From Sedimenticola sp. (GTDB taxonomy: Bacteria > Pseudomonadota > Gammaproteobacteria > Chromatiales > Chromatiaceae): a stretch of 64,000 nt of DNA. Below, one piece after another: positions 52,318 to 62,671 of this stretch; the first letter of the stretch is position 1; every line of letters begins with the position of its first letter. The DNA lies in NCBI GenBank assembly GCA_026984735.1, contig JALSRN010000048.1, positions 110,477 through 174,476 on the forward strand. Reading direction: 5' to 3'. The translations under genes and the position numbers were made by a program. A model generated the notes under the pieces. It made no database searches, was not told where the DNA came from, and was given only the letters and a program-made list of their open reading frames with translations.

Positions 52318-54024
52318 GTGGCCGGAAAGATCCCTCCTGAATTCATCGACCAGCTGCTCTCGCGGGTGGACGTGGTGGACGTCGTCGAGCAGCGCATTCC
52401 GTTGCAACGCGCCGGCCACGAATTCAAGGCACGCTGCCCTTTCCACGAGGAGAAGACCCCTTCCTTCTACGTGAGCCCGGCCAAACAGTTCTACCACTGC
52501 TTCGGCTGCGGTGCCCACGGCACCGCCATCGGCTTCCTCATGGAGTACGACGGTCTCAGCTTTCCCGAAGCGGTGGAGGAGCTGGCCAGCCGCGCGGGCA
52601 TGGAGCTGCCGCAAGAGATCGCTTTCGAGTCCGCGCCCGACCAGCGCCCCCTCTACGACCTGCTGGAGAAGGCCGCCCGCTGGTTCGAGGAGCAGCTGCG
52701 CAGCCACCCCGAGGCGCCGCGGGCGGCCGAATACCTGCGCCGACGCGGCCTCGACGGCGAGACCGCCCACCGCTTCCGCCTGGGGTACGCTCCCGACGGC
52801 TGGCGCAACCTCCTCGACGCCATGGGAGGCGAGGCGCAGGCGGCGCGGCTCAGCCAGGCCGGCCTGCTCTCGGAACGCAACGGCCGCCACTACGACCGTT
52901 TCCGCGATCGCATCCTCTTTCCCATCCGCGACACCCGCGGCCGGGTGGTGGGCTTCGGCGGGCGGGTGCTCGGCGACGGAACGCCCAAATATCTCAACTC
53001 CCCCGAGACGCCGGTGTTCCACAAGGGGCGCGAGCTCTATGGCCTGTGGGAAGCGCGCCAGGCGCTGAAGAAGATCCCACGCCTGCTGGTGGTGGAGGGG
53101 TACATGGACGTGGTGGCCCTGAGCCAGTTCGGCATCCGCAACGCCGTGGCCACCCTGGGCACCGCCACCACCGCCGACCATCTGCAAAAGCTCTTTCGCG
53201 CCACCGCCGAGGTGGTCTTCTGCTTCGACGGCGACCGCGCCGGCCGGGAAGCGGCCTGGAAGGCCCTGGAAACCGCCCTCCCGCTGCTGAAGGAGGGCCG
53301 CCAGGCGCGCTTTCTCTTTCTGCCGGAAGGGGAGGATCCCGACACCCAGGTGCGCCGGGAGGGCGCCGAGGCCTTCCTGCGGCGCCTGGAGGGGGCCACC
53401 CCCCTTTCCGATTTTCTCTTCGAACGCCTCTCGGCCGAAGTGGACATGACCACCCTGGACGGCCGCGCCCGGCTCGCGGCATTGGCCCGCCCCCACCTGG
53501 ACCGGCTGCCGCGGGGGCCGTTCCGCGAGATGATGGAACAGCGGCTGGCGCGGCTGACGGGAACCAAAGCGGCCGTCCGCCGTCCAACCAATCGACCCCG
53601 GCCGGCCGGAGCCCGCCAGCCGTCTAGGCTCAAGCCGCTCCACCGGGCCATCGCCCTGCTCCTGCAATACCCGGAGCTGGGAGGGGTCGAGGACCTTCCC
53701 CAGGGGTGGCAGGCGCTGGAGACGCCGGGCGTCGCCATTTTGCAGGAGCTCCTTGAAACCTTGCGGAAGAACCCGCATCTCACCACCGCCCAGCTGTTGG
53801 AACGCTGGCCTGACGAGGCGGTGCGCCGCCATCTGGGACGGCTGGCCGCCACCTCCCTCGAGGTTTTCGACGACCAGGCCGAGCAGTTCGCCGGCTGTCT
53901 GGCGAAGCTGGCGGCCAAGGCCCGCCGCGCCGCCGCCCGGGAGGCGCGCGGCAAGCTGCGCCCTTCCGATCTCACCGAAGAAGAGAAAGAAGCGCTGCGG
54001 CGGCTATACTCCAGTAAGAGCTGA
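52318..54024 (+). CDS. dnaG: DNA primase DnaG
   Basis: 568 residues from a GTG start. CHC2 zinc-binding site Cys40, His43, Cys61 and Cys64 (CPFH ... CFGC), the TOPRIM catalytic core VVEGYMDVVALSQFG near 255-270 with VFCFDGDRAGREA, and a C-terminal DnaB-interacting helical domain (about 430-568). Synthesises RNA primers at the fork. The gene ends 90 bases before rpoD, and that gap carries rpoD's own promoter. Confidence 0.95.
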   Translation: MAGKIPPEFIDQLLSRVDVVDVVEQRIPLQRAGHEFKARCPFHEEKTPSFYVSPAKQFYHCFGCGAHGTAIGFLMEYDGLSFPEAVEELASRAGMELPQEIAFESAPDQRPLYDLLEKAARWFEEQLRSHPEAPRAAEYLRRRGLDGETAHRFRLGYAPDGWRNLLDAMGGEAQAARLSQAGLLSERNGRHYDRFRDRILFPIRDTRGRVVGFGGRVLGDGTPKYLNSPETPVFHKGRELYGLWEARQALKKIPRLLVVEGYMDVVALSQFGIRNAVATLGTATTADHLQKLFRATAEVVFCFDGDRAGREAAWKALETALPLLKEGRQARFLFLPEGEDPDTQVRREGAEAFLRRLEGATPLSDFLFERLSAEVDMTTLDGRARLAALARPHLDRLPRGPFREMMEQRLARLTGTKAAVRRPTNRPRPAGARQPSRLKPLHRAIALLLQYPELGGVEDLPQGWQALETPGVAILQELLETLRKNPHLTTAQLLERWPDEAVRRHLGRLAATSLEVFDDQAEQFAGCLAKLAAKARRAAAREARGKLRPSDLTEEEKEALRRLYSSKS

Positions 54025-54036
54025 ATTTTTCGGTTT

Positions 54037-54066
54037 TTCCCAATTGCGTGCAGAAACAGATATAAT
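54037..54066 (+). promoter_or_regulatory. Promoter and 5'-UTR hairpin of rpoD
   Basis: Perfect -10 TATAAT (54061-54066) with TTCCCA 18 bases upstream. Immediately after it, TGGCGCG (54066-54072) can pair with CGCGCCA (54083-54089), placing a seven-base hairpin at the start of the transcript, 25 bases before the start codon. Confidence 0.55.
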
Positions 54067-54114
54067 GGCGCGTTACGTTTTGCGCGCCAAAACCGAGCGA
54101 TCGAAAGAGGTACC

Positions 54115-55902
<1,788 letters not shown>

Positions 55903-55910
55903 GACCGGAA

Positions 55911-55940
55911 GGACGCCCCTCCGTCGGCAAGGGGCGGTCC
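55911..55940 (+). other. Hairpin between rpoD and tRNA-Ile2
   Basis: GGACGCCCCT pairs with AGGGGCGGTCC around a short loop, without a T run. Probably an intrinsic-like or processing hairpin after rpoD; the tRNA 20 bases downstream has no obvious promoter of its own. Confidence 0.45.
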
Positions 55941-55960
55941 CCTCCATTTCCTCCGCACCC

Positions 55961-56037
55961 GGGCCCTTAGCTCAGTTGGTTAGAGCACTCGACTCATAAT
56001 CGATTGGTCGCAGGTTCGAGCCCTGCAGGGCCCACCA
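55961..56037 (+). tRNA. tRNA-Ile2 (anticodon CAU, lysidine type)
   Basis: 77 bases with encoded CCA. Acceptor GGGCCCT/AGGGCCC, loop CTCATAA and the stem-variable sequence ACTCATAATCGATTGGTC closely match E. coli ileX, so this reads as the minor Ile2 tRNA whose C34 is converted to lysidine by TilS to read AUA. A Met assignment by anticodon alone would be wrong. The 27-43 pair is a C-U mismatch. Confidence 0.85.
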
Positions 56038-56051
56038 TCTCTCCTCCACCG

Positions 56052-56085
56052 TTGTCACGCCTCGGTAACAATCGGCCGCCACAAT
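56052..56085 (+). promoter_or_regulatory. Pho box and -10 of pstS
   Basis: TTGTCAC-GCCT-CGGTAAC (two 7-base half-sites, 4-base spacer), then 10 bases and the -10 CACAAT. The geometry is that of PhoB-activated promoters, where the Pho box replaces the -35. ATG of pstS is 36 bases further on. Confidence 0.75.
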
Positions 56086-56120
56086 AGGCGCCGGTTTTCA
56101 ACGAAGAGGCATGAAGCACC

Positions 56121-57167
56121 ATGAAAAAAACGCTGACCGCAACCGCTTTCGCCGCTCTGCTCACCGCATCCGCGGTGAACGCCGGCACTCGGGACTACAT
56201 CTATATCGTCGGGTCTTCCACCGTCTACCCCTTCGCCACCGTGGTGGCGGAGCATTTCGGCCGCAGCACCCGCTTCAAGACGCCCAAGATCGAGTCCACC
56301 GGCTCGGGCGGCGGGCTCAAGCTCTTCTGCCAGGGCGTGGGAGTGCAGCATCCCGACATCACCAACGCTTCGCGGCGCATCAAGAAATCGGAATACGACC
56401 GCTGCAAGGCCAACGGCGTGACCGCGATCACCGAGATCAAGATCGGCTACGACGGCATCGCCCTGGCCAACTCCAACAAGGCGCCCCGTTTCGAACTGAG
56501 CCGCAAGGATCTCTTTCTGGCACTGGCCAAAGAGGTTCCCGATCCCAAGGCTCCCGACAGCGGCCGGCTGGTTCCCAACCCCTACGAGCGCTGGAGCGAC
56601 GTGAACCCCAATCTCCCTCCCTACAAGATCGAGGTGCTGGGGCCGCCGCCCACCTCGGGCACCCGCGACGCCTTCACCGAACTGGCCATGGAGGGCGGCT
56701 GCAAGCAATTCGGCTGGATCGAGGCGCTGAAGAAGAAGGACAAAAAACGTTTCAAGGCCATCTGCGAGGGCATTCGTGAAGACGGGCACTACATCGAAGC
56801 GGGCGAGAACGACAACCTCATCGTCCAGAAACTGGTCGCCAATCCCAAGGCGCTGGGCATCTTCGGCTACAGCTACCTGGAGCAGAACGAAGACAAGCTG
56901 CACGGCTCCAAGGTGGACGGCGTGGCCCCCGAGTTCGAGCTCATCGCCAATGGCAAGTACCCGCTCTCCCGTCCTCTCTTTTTCTACGTGAAGAAGGCCC
57001 ACGTGGGCAAGATTCCCGGCATCCGCGAATACATCGCCGAATTCACCAGCGAAAAGGCCTGGGGTGACGAAGGCTACCTGGTGGACAAGGGGCTGATTCC
57101 CATGCCGAAGGAAGAGCGCGAACATTATGCCGAGGTGGCCCGGAAGCTGTCGCCGCTGAAATTCTGA
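56121..57167 (+). CDS. pstS: Phosphate-binding periplasmic protein PstS
   Basis: 348 residues with signal peptide MKKTLTATAFAALLTASAVNA. Phosphate-site sequence IVGSSTVYPFATVVAEHFG, ESTGSGGGLKLFC and PPPTSGTRDAFTELAMEG belong to the PstS subfamily found in many autotrophic and marine gammaproteobacteria. Delivers phosphate to PstCAB. It is a separate transcription unit: its own Pho box upstream, a terminator downstream, then a second Pho box before pstC. Confidence 0.92.
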   Translation: MKKTLTATAFAALLTASAVNAGTRDYIYIVGSSTVYPFATVVAEHFGRSTRFKTPKIESTGSGGGLKLFCQGVGVQHPDITNASRRIKKSEYDRCKANGVTAITEIKIGYDGIALANSNKAPRFELSRKDLFLALAKEVPDPKAPDSGRLVPNPYERWSDVNPNLPPYKIEVLGPPPTSGTRDAFTELAMEGGCKQFGWIEALKKKDKKRFKAICEGIREDGHYIEAGENDNLIVQKLVANPKALGIFGYSYLEQNEDKLHGSKVDGVAPEFELIANGKYPLSRPLFFYVKKAHVGKIPGIREYIAEFTSEKAWGDEGYLVDKGLIPMPKEEREHYAEVARKLSPLKF

Positions 57168-57193
57168 GCAAAGTCGAGCCCCGGCTCTTTCCG

Positions 57194-57227
57194 CCCTCGC
57201 GACCTCTCGGGTCGCGGGGGCTTTTTT
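57194..57227 (+). terminator. Rho-independent terminator after pstS
   Basis: Eleven-base stem (one G-U) with a TCTCG loop followed by six T; 27 bases after the pstS stop. Confidence 0.85.
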
Positions 57228-57323
57228 CGCGACGCACCCTCTCTTCGCGGGCCGCCCTCTTCGGCGCATCTTCTTCCATGCAAGGCGCCGCAACGCGGCC
57301 GTGGAGGCGCACCCCGAAATCCG

Positions 57324-57357
57324 CTGTCACACGGCTGTAACATTCGCGCTCCACAAT
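57324..57357 (+). promoter_or_regulatory. Pho box and -10 of pstCAB
   Basis: CTGTCAC-ACGG-CTGTAAC, nearly a consensus Pho box, 10 bases, then CACAAT. Same spacing and the same -10 as the pstS promoter, 30 bases before pstC. Confidence 0.85.
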
Positions 57358-57386
57358 GGCTCCGGTTTCCATCCTGCCGCCGGCCC

Positions 57387-58769
57387 ATGTCCGTCACTCT
57401 CCTCTTCATCCTGCTGTCGATTCTGTCGCTGGTCGCCTACTGGCTCGGACGGCGGACGGTGCTCGTCATGGCCGCGGGAAACCACCGCCGGCTCCACTCC
57501 CTGCCCCGACACTACGGCTACTACGTGGCGATGCTCACGATGCTGCCCGCCCTTTTGCTGCTGGTTCTGTGGGTGAGCCTGGATCAGACGTTCATCACCA
57601 AGCTGGTGGTGGCCGAGCTGCCGCCCGCCCTGGTGCCCGATTCCGGCGCCCGCCTGAGCCTGCTGGTCAACGACATCCGCAATCTCGCCGCCGGCAACCC
57701 CGGTAGCGGCGCCGTCGATCCGGCGTTGCAGGCCGCCGCCGCCCATTACCGCCGATTGACCCAGATTTCGCACCTGCTGCTGCCGGCGGCGGTGCTGCTG
57801 CTGGCGGTGAGCGGAACCGCGTTGGGGCTGAAGCTGATCCACCCGGATCACCGGGCCCGGCCGGCGGTGGAACGGGTGATCCGCTGGGGACTGATCCTGA
57901 GCGCCTCCCTGGCCATCCTCACCACCCTGGGCATCGTGCTGTCGGTGCTCTTCGAAGCGTTGCGCTTCTTTCACCAGGTGCCGCTCGCCGACTTCCTTTT
58001 CGGCCTGGAGTGGAGCCCGCAGATCGCCATCCGCGCCGACCAGGTGGGATCCAGCGGCGCCTTCGGCGTGGTCCCTCTTTTCACCGGCACCCTGATGATC
58101 GCCGCCATCGCCCTGCTGGTGGCGGTGCCCGTGGGGCTGCTCTCGGCCATTTACCTGGGCGAATTCGCCAGCCGCCGCATGCGCGCATGGGTGAAGCCTT
58201 TGCTGGAGATCCTCGCCGGCGTGCCGACGGTGGTCTACGGCTTCTTCGCCGCGCTGGTGGTGGCGCCCCTGGTACGCGCCGCCGGCGAGGCGCTGGGGCT
58301 GGAGGTCTCTTCGGAGAGCGCCCTGGCCGCGGGACTGGTGATGGGCATCATGATCATCCCTTTCGTCTCCTCGCTTTCCGACGACGTGATCAACGCCGTG
58401 CCCAACGCCCTGCGCGACGGCTCCCTCGCCATGGGCGCCACCCGGGCCGAAACCATTCTGCGGGTGGTGTTGCCGGCGGCGCTGCCCGGCATCGTCGGCG
58501 GCGTGTTGCTGGCCGCTTCACGCGCCATCGGCGAGACCATGATCGTGGTGATGGCGGCCGGGGTGGGCGCGCGGCTCACCGCCAATCCCTTGGAGTCGGT
58601 GACCACCATCACCGTGCAGATCGTCACGCTGCTGGTGGGCGACCAGGAGTTCGACAGCCCCAAAACGCTGGCGGCCTTCGCGCTGGGTCTGTTGCTCTTC
58701 GTCGCCACTTTGCTGCTCAACGTGCTGGCGCTCTACGTGGTGCGCAAATATCGCGAAGCCTATGAGTAA
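57387..58769 (+). CDS. pstC: Phosphate ABC transporter permease PstC
   Basis: 460 residues, longer than the 300-320 of E. coli PstC. The first 160 residues carry extra membrane segments and a periplasmic stretch; the permease core with the conserved loop GATRAETILRVVLPAALPGIVGGVL lies at about 350-375. The long form goes with the extended PstA encoded next and occurs in various Proteobacteria. Inner membrane, forms the channel with PstA. Overlaps pstA by 8 bases. Confidence 0.9.
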   Translation: MSVTLLFILLSILSLVAYWLGRRTVLVMAAGNHRRLHSLPRHYGYYVAMLTMLPALLLLVLWVSLDQTFITKLVVAELPPALVPDSGARLSLLVNDIRNLAAGNPGSGAVDPALQAAAAHYRRLTQISHLLLPAAVLLLAVSGTALGLKLIHPDHRARPAVERVIRWGLILSASLAILTTLGIVLSVLFEALRFFHQVPLADFLFGLEWSPQIAIRADQVGSSGAFGVVPLFTGTLMIAAIALLVAVPVGLLSAIYLGEFASRRMRAWVKPLLEILAGVPTVVYGFFAALVVAPLVRAAGEALGLEVSSESALAAGLVMGIMIIPFVSSLSDDVINAVPNALRDGSLAMGATRAETILRVVLPAALPGIVGGVLLAASRAIGETMIVVMAAGVGARLTANPLESVTTITVQIVTLLVGDQEFDSPKTLAAFALGLLLFVATLLLNVLALYVVRKYREAYE

Positions 58770-60048
58770 GAAGCGTTCCCCCATCAAGCGCCGCGCCGTT
58801 CGCGAAGCGGTGGCGGCCAACCTGGAGCGGCGCCACCGCCGCGACCGCCGGCTGCGCCGGATGGGGCTGGCGGCCATCGTCATCGGCCTCGGCTTTCTCG
58901 CCTTCATGTTCGTCAGCATCGCCGTGCTGGGATACGGCGCCTTTCGGCAGACCCATATCCGGCTCGAGGTCAACTTCGAGAAGGCGGAGCTGGCGCCCGA
59001 CGGCAAGGTGGACAAAAAAGCCCTGGCCCAGGCCGACTATCAGAGGCTCGTCAAACGCGCGTTGCGCGAGCGCTTCCCTCAAGTGAGAAAGCACCGCCTC
59101 AAGCGCCAGCTCTACCATCTGGTGAGCAGCGGCGCCGGCTATCGATTGCGCGATCTGGTGCTGGCCCACCCTCGATGGGTGGGCAGCCGCAGAAAAGTGT
59201 GGCTGCCCGCCGACGACGACGTGGACGTCTGGTTCAAGCATCACGGCGCGGGCGCCCGACTCACCAAGGCGCAGCAAGAATGGCTCGCGTCTTTGCAGGA
59301 ACGGGGCGAGATGCGCACCTTCTTCAACAGCGACTTCTTCCGCAACGGCGATTCCCGCGAGCCGGAACAGGCCGGCATCCTGGGCGCCCTGGTCGGATCC
59401 TTCTACACCTTGCTGGTGACGCTGGGATTGTCGCTGCCGCTGGGCATCGCCGCCGCCATCTATCTGGAGGAGTTCGCGCCGAAGAACCGCTGGACCGACT
59501 TCATCGAGGTGAACATCAACAATCTGGCGGCGGTGCCCTCCATCGTCTTCGGTTTGCTGGGGCTGGCGGTGTTTCTCGATTTCTTCGGCATGCCGCGCTC
59601 GTCCCCTCTGGTGGGCGGATTGGTGCTTACTTTGATGACCTTGCCGACGCTGATCATCGCCGGCCGCGCCGCGCTCAAATCGGTGCCGCCCTCCATACGC
59701 GAGGCTGCCCTGGGACTCGGCGCTTCGCGCATGCAGGCGGTGTTCCACCATGTGCTGCCGCTGGCGATGCCGGGAATGCTCACTGGCACCATCATCGGCA
59801 TGGCCCAGGCGCTGGGCGAGACCGCGCCCCTGCTGATGATCGGCATGGTGGCCTTCATCGTGGACGTGCCCCATGGAGTGCTGGACCCGGCCACGGTGCT
59901 GCCGGTGCAGATCTATCTCTGGGCCGACAGCCCCGAACGGGCCTTTCTGGAGAAGACCGCAGCCGCCATCCTGGTGCTGCTGGCCTTTTTGGTGTTGATG
60001 AACCTGGCCGCCATCTGGTTGCGGCGCAAATTCGAAAGACGGTGGTAG
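58762..60048 (+). CDS. pstA: Phosphate ABC transporter permease PstA (DUF3333 form)
   Basis: 428 residues. A basic N-terminus, a first membrane helix at 35-58 and a periplasmic DUF3333-type insert (about 60-205) precede the PstA core with the [25 protein letters not shown] loop near 315-340. Works with PstC; the DUF3333 insert faces the periplasm and probably contacts PstS. Overlaps pstC; pstB follows after 10 bases. Confidence 0.9.
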   Translation: MSKKRSPIKRRAVREAVAANLERRHRRDRRLRRMGLAAIVIGLGFLAFMFVSIAVLGYGAFRQTHIRLEVNFEKAELAPDGKVDKKALAQADYQRLVKRALRERFPQVRKHRLKRQLYHLVSSGAGYRLRDLVLAHPRWVGSRRKVWLPADDDVDVWFKHHGAGARLTKAQQEWLASLQERGEMRTFFNSDFFRNGDSREPEQAGILGALVGSFYTLLVTLGLSLPLGIAAAIYLEEFAPKNRWTDFIEVNINNLAAVPSIVFGLLGLAVFLDFFGMPRSSPLVGGLVLTLMTLPTLIIAGRAALKSVPPSIREAALGLGASRMQAVFHHVLPLAMPGMLTGTIIGMAQALGETAPLLMIGMVAFIVDVPHGVLDPATVLPVQIYLWADSPERAFLEKTAAAILVLLAFLVLMNLAAIWLRRKFERRW

Positions 60049-60058
60049 GAGAACGAAG

Positions 60059-60958
60059 ATGACGGCATCCCTCACGACCGGGCAGGGCCCGGCGACCGAC
60101 GAGCAGGCCGCTTTCATGGCGGCGCTGGACGCGTCCGCGCCGCGGAAGGAGGAGCCGGCCGCCGCGCCGGAGAAGACCGTCGGGGTTCCTTTCCTGGAGA
60201 AGAAGGTGACGCTGAGCGCCCGCCACGTGAACGTCTTCTATGGCGCCAAGCAGGCCATCTTCGACGTCTCCATCGACATCGGCAAACATGAGGTGACCGC
60301 CTTCATCGGCCCCTCCGGCTGCGGCAAGTCCACCTTTCTGCGCTGTTTCAACCGCATGAACGACACCATCGACGACTGCCGCGTGGAGGGCGAGATCCGT
60401 CTGGACGGCGAAGAGATCTACGCTCCCGAGGTGGACGTGGTGCCGTTGCGCGCACGGGTGGGGATGGTCTTTCAGAAGCCCAACCCCTTCCCCAAATCGA
60501 TCTACGAAAACGTCGCCTACGGGCCGCGGCTGCACGGTCTCTTCTCCAGCCGCGGCGAACTGGACGATCTGGTGGAGCACTCGCTGCGGCGCGCAGGTCT
60601 GTGGGAGGAAGTGAAAGACCGGCTGGACGCCCCCGGCACCGGCCTCTCGGGCGGGCAGCAACAGCGCCTGTGCATCGCTCGCGCCATTGCCATCCAGCCG
60701 GAAGTGATCCTCATGGACGAACCGTGCTCGGCGCTCGATCCCATCGCCACCGCCAAGGTGGAAGAGCTGATCGACGAACTGCGCCGCAAGTACACCATCA
60801 TCATCGTCACCCACTCCATGCAGCAGGCGGCCCGCGTCTCCCAGCGCACCGCCTATTTCCATCTGGGGCGGCTGGTGGAGGTGGACCGTACCGACAAGAT
60901 CTTCACCAATCCCGCCCACGAGCTGACCGAAGCCTACATCACCGGTCGGTTCGGGTGA
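60059..60958 (+). CDS. pstB: Phosphate ABC transporter ATPase PstB
   Basis: 299 residues; the first 50 are a Pro/Ala-rich extension not found in E. coli PstB (257 residues). Walker [28 protein letters not shown] (PstB-specific), signature LSGGQQQR, Walker [14 protein letters not shown]. The extension may be regulatory or simply a longer start. Followed by a 334-base gap with a palindromic repeat before phoU. Confidence 0.94.
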   Translation: MTASLTTGQGPATDEQAAFMAALDASAPRKEEPAAAPEKTVGVPFLEKKVTLSARHVNVFYGAKQAIFDVSIDIGKHEVTAFIGPSGCGKSTFLRCFNRMNDTIDDCRVEGEIRLDGEEIYAPEVDVVPLRARVGMVFQKPNPFPKSIYENVAYGPRLHGLFSSRGELDDLVEHSLRRAGLWEEVKDRLDAPGTGLSGGQQQRLCIARAIAIQPEVILMDEPCSALDPIATAKVEELIDELRRKYTIIIVTHSMQQAARVSQRTAYFHLGRLVEVDRTDKIFTNPAHELTEAYITGRFG

Positions 60959-60972
60959 GGCCGGGCCGGGAC

Positions 60973-61146
60973 GATCGCATGAATCGAGGTTTGGATCGCT
61001 GCGGAACCCGGTTCGAGGGCCTGGAAGAGGGATGGCGGGGCGTCCGAGGCATGGACGCCGAGACCGAGCCCGCAGGAACGCGTTCACGGCGTTCCCGACA
61101 GTCCTTTTCGAGACCCTCGAACCGGGCGGGGCCCGTTCATGCGATC
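60973..61146. repeat. Long palindromic intergenic repeat, copy 2
   Basis: Nested inverted repeats: GATCGCATGAA with its perfect complement at the far end (11 bp), CCCGGTTCGAGGG with its perfect complement inside (13 bp), and a core (61034-61103) matching copy 1 near tsaD (GGCGGGGCGTCCGAGGCATG, then GCCGAG-CCGAGCCC and GTTCACGGCGT). Occupies most of the 334-base pstB-phoU gap and could form a long cruciform or RNA hairpin. Confidence 0.8.
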
Positions 61147-61292
61147 ACCCTGGGACCGGTGGATGGACACGGCCGGCACGAACTTTTCCCGGGCCGATCG
61201 AGGGCGCGACGCAAGGGGGCGGAACGAACCAGCGGCAGGACCGGAAAATGGCAGGAGAAAAGCGAACCAACACCGCACGGGAGCAGAAGCCA

Positions 61293-61985
61293 ATGAAACT
61301 CTCCACGAGCCCTCAGGGTCACATTCTCAAGCGCTTCGACAAGGACATGCGCAAACTGCAGAAGCGCGTGCTGAAGATGGGTGGAATGGTGGTCGAACAG
61401 ATGGAGCGGCTGCAGGACGCCCTCGGTCAAGAGGACGAGGAGCAGGCGCGCCAGGTGATCGAGGGCGACCGTCCCATCGACCTTCAGGAGGTGAAAGCCG
61501 ACCGCTTCATCGTCAGGCTGCTGGCGCGCCGTTCTCCGGTGGGAGGCGATCTCCGCTACATCGTCGCCGCCTCCCGCATCGTCACCGAGCTGGAACGGCT
61601 GGGCGACGAGGCGGCGCAGATGGCGCGCATCCTGTTCATCGAACACCAGCCTCTCTCCGGTTGCGAAAAGGAACCGGCCACCGCCACCATCCGCCATCTG
61701 CTGGGGCGACTCATCGCCCTGCTGGAACAGGCGCTGGAAACTTTCGAAAGCTACGACTACCGCAATGCCCTGATGCTGGCCCGGGGCGAGGAGCCCTCTT
61801 GCGTGGAACTGGACAAGCGGCTCGGCGATCTGATGCAATGCGTCTTCGACAGTCAACAGCCGGTGGCCGAGGCGGTCAACTTCGTGCTGGTGCTGCGCTC
61901 TGTGGAGAGCAGTCTGCGCCACGTGCGAAACATCGCCGAGCACACCGTCTATCTCATCACCGGCGAGGACATCCGCCACCGATGA
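61293..61985 (+). CDS. phoU: Phosphate signalling protein PhoU
   Basis: 230 residues, two three-helix repeats. Metal-site motifs of the E(D)xxxD type appear as ELERLGDEAAQMA in the first half and ESSLRHVRNIAEHTVYL in the second. Links PstB activity to PhoR and prevents Pho activation in high phosphate. Stop overlaps the phoB start (ATGA). Confidence 0.92.
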   Translation: MKLSTSPQGHILKRFDKDMRKLQKRVLKMGGMVVEQMERLQDALGQEDEEQARQVIEGDRPIDLQEVKADRFIVRLLARRSPVGGDLRYIVAASRIVTELERLGDEAAQMARILFIEHQPLSGCEKEPATATIRHLLGRLIALLEQALETFESYDYRNALMLARGEEPSCVELDKRLGDLMQCVFDSQQPVAEAVNFVLVLRSVESSLRHVRNIAEHTVYLITGEDIRHR

Positions 61986-62671
61986 CCACCATCCTCTTCG
62001 TCGAAGACGAAGCCCCCATCCGCGATCTGGTACGGTTCACCCTCTCGCGGGCGCAGATGGAGATGCTCGACGCCGCCAACGGCCGGGAGGCCGAACAGAT
62101 CCTCCAGCGGCGGCGACCCGACCTCATTCTGCTCGACTGGATGCTGCCGGACGAAAGCGGCATCGACCTGTTGCGGCGGCTGCGCCGCCATCCCGAACTG
62201 CGCGCCATTCCGGTGATCATGGTCACCGCGCTGGCGGAAGAGGAGCAGAAGGTGTTGGGGCTGGAGGCGGGCGCCGACGACTATGTCACCAAGCCCTTCT
62301 CGCCCCCCGAACTGGTCGCCCGCGTGAAGGCGGTGCTGCGCCGCGCCAACGGCATCGACGAGGAGGGGATGCTCCGCCAAGGAGCCCTGGAGCTCGACCC
62401 CCAGCGCCGTCGGGTGCACCATGGAGAAGAGCCCGTGGAGCTGGGGCCCACGGAATACCGGCTGCTCCACTTCTTGATGAGCCACCCCCGCCGGGTCTAC
62501 AGCCGCGGGCAACTGCTCGACTACGTCTGGCCCGACGACACGGTTCGCGAGGAGCGCACCGTGGACGTCAGCATCCGACGTTTGCGCAAGGCGCTCCAAC
62601 CCTTCGGCGCCGACCGGCTGATCCGAACGGTACGCGGCGCCGGCTACTGCCTGGACTCCGAGGATGCATGA
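61982..62671 (+). CDS. phoB: Phosphate regulon response regulator PhoB
   Basis: 229 residues. Receiver domain with the phospho-acceptor Asp in LILLDWMLPDESG and switch Lys in DYVTKPFSP; OmpR-type winged-helix output with TEYRLLHFLMSHPRRVYSR and RTVDVSIRRLRKAL. Should bind the two Pho boxes seen upstream of pstS and pstC. Overlaps phoR by 8 bases. Confidence 0.95.
   Translation: MTTILFVEDEAPIRDLVRFTLSRAQMEMLDAANGREAEQILQRRRPDLILLDWMLPDESGIDLLRRLRRHPELRAIPVIMVTALAEEEQKVLGLEAGADDYVTKPFSPPELVARVKAVLRRANGIDEEGMLRQGALELDPQRRRVHHGEEPVELGPTEYRLLHFLMSHPRRVYSRGQLLDYVWPDDTVREERTVDVSIRRLRKALQPFGADRLIRTVRGAGYCLDSEDA

Noticed and set aside
55961..56037. Call as a second tRNA-Met from the CAU anticodon
   Set aside because: Body sequence matches the lysidine-modified Ile2 tRNA far better than either Met tRNA.
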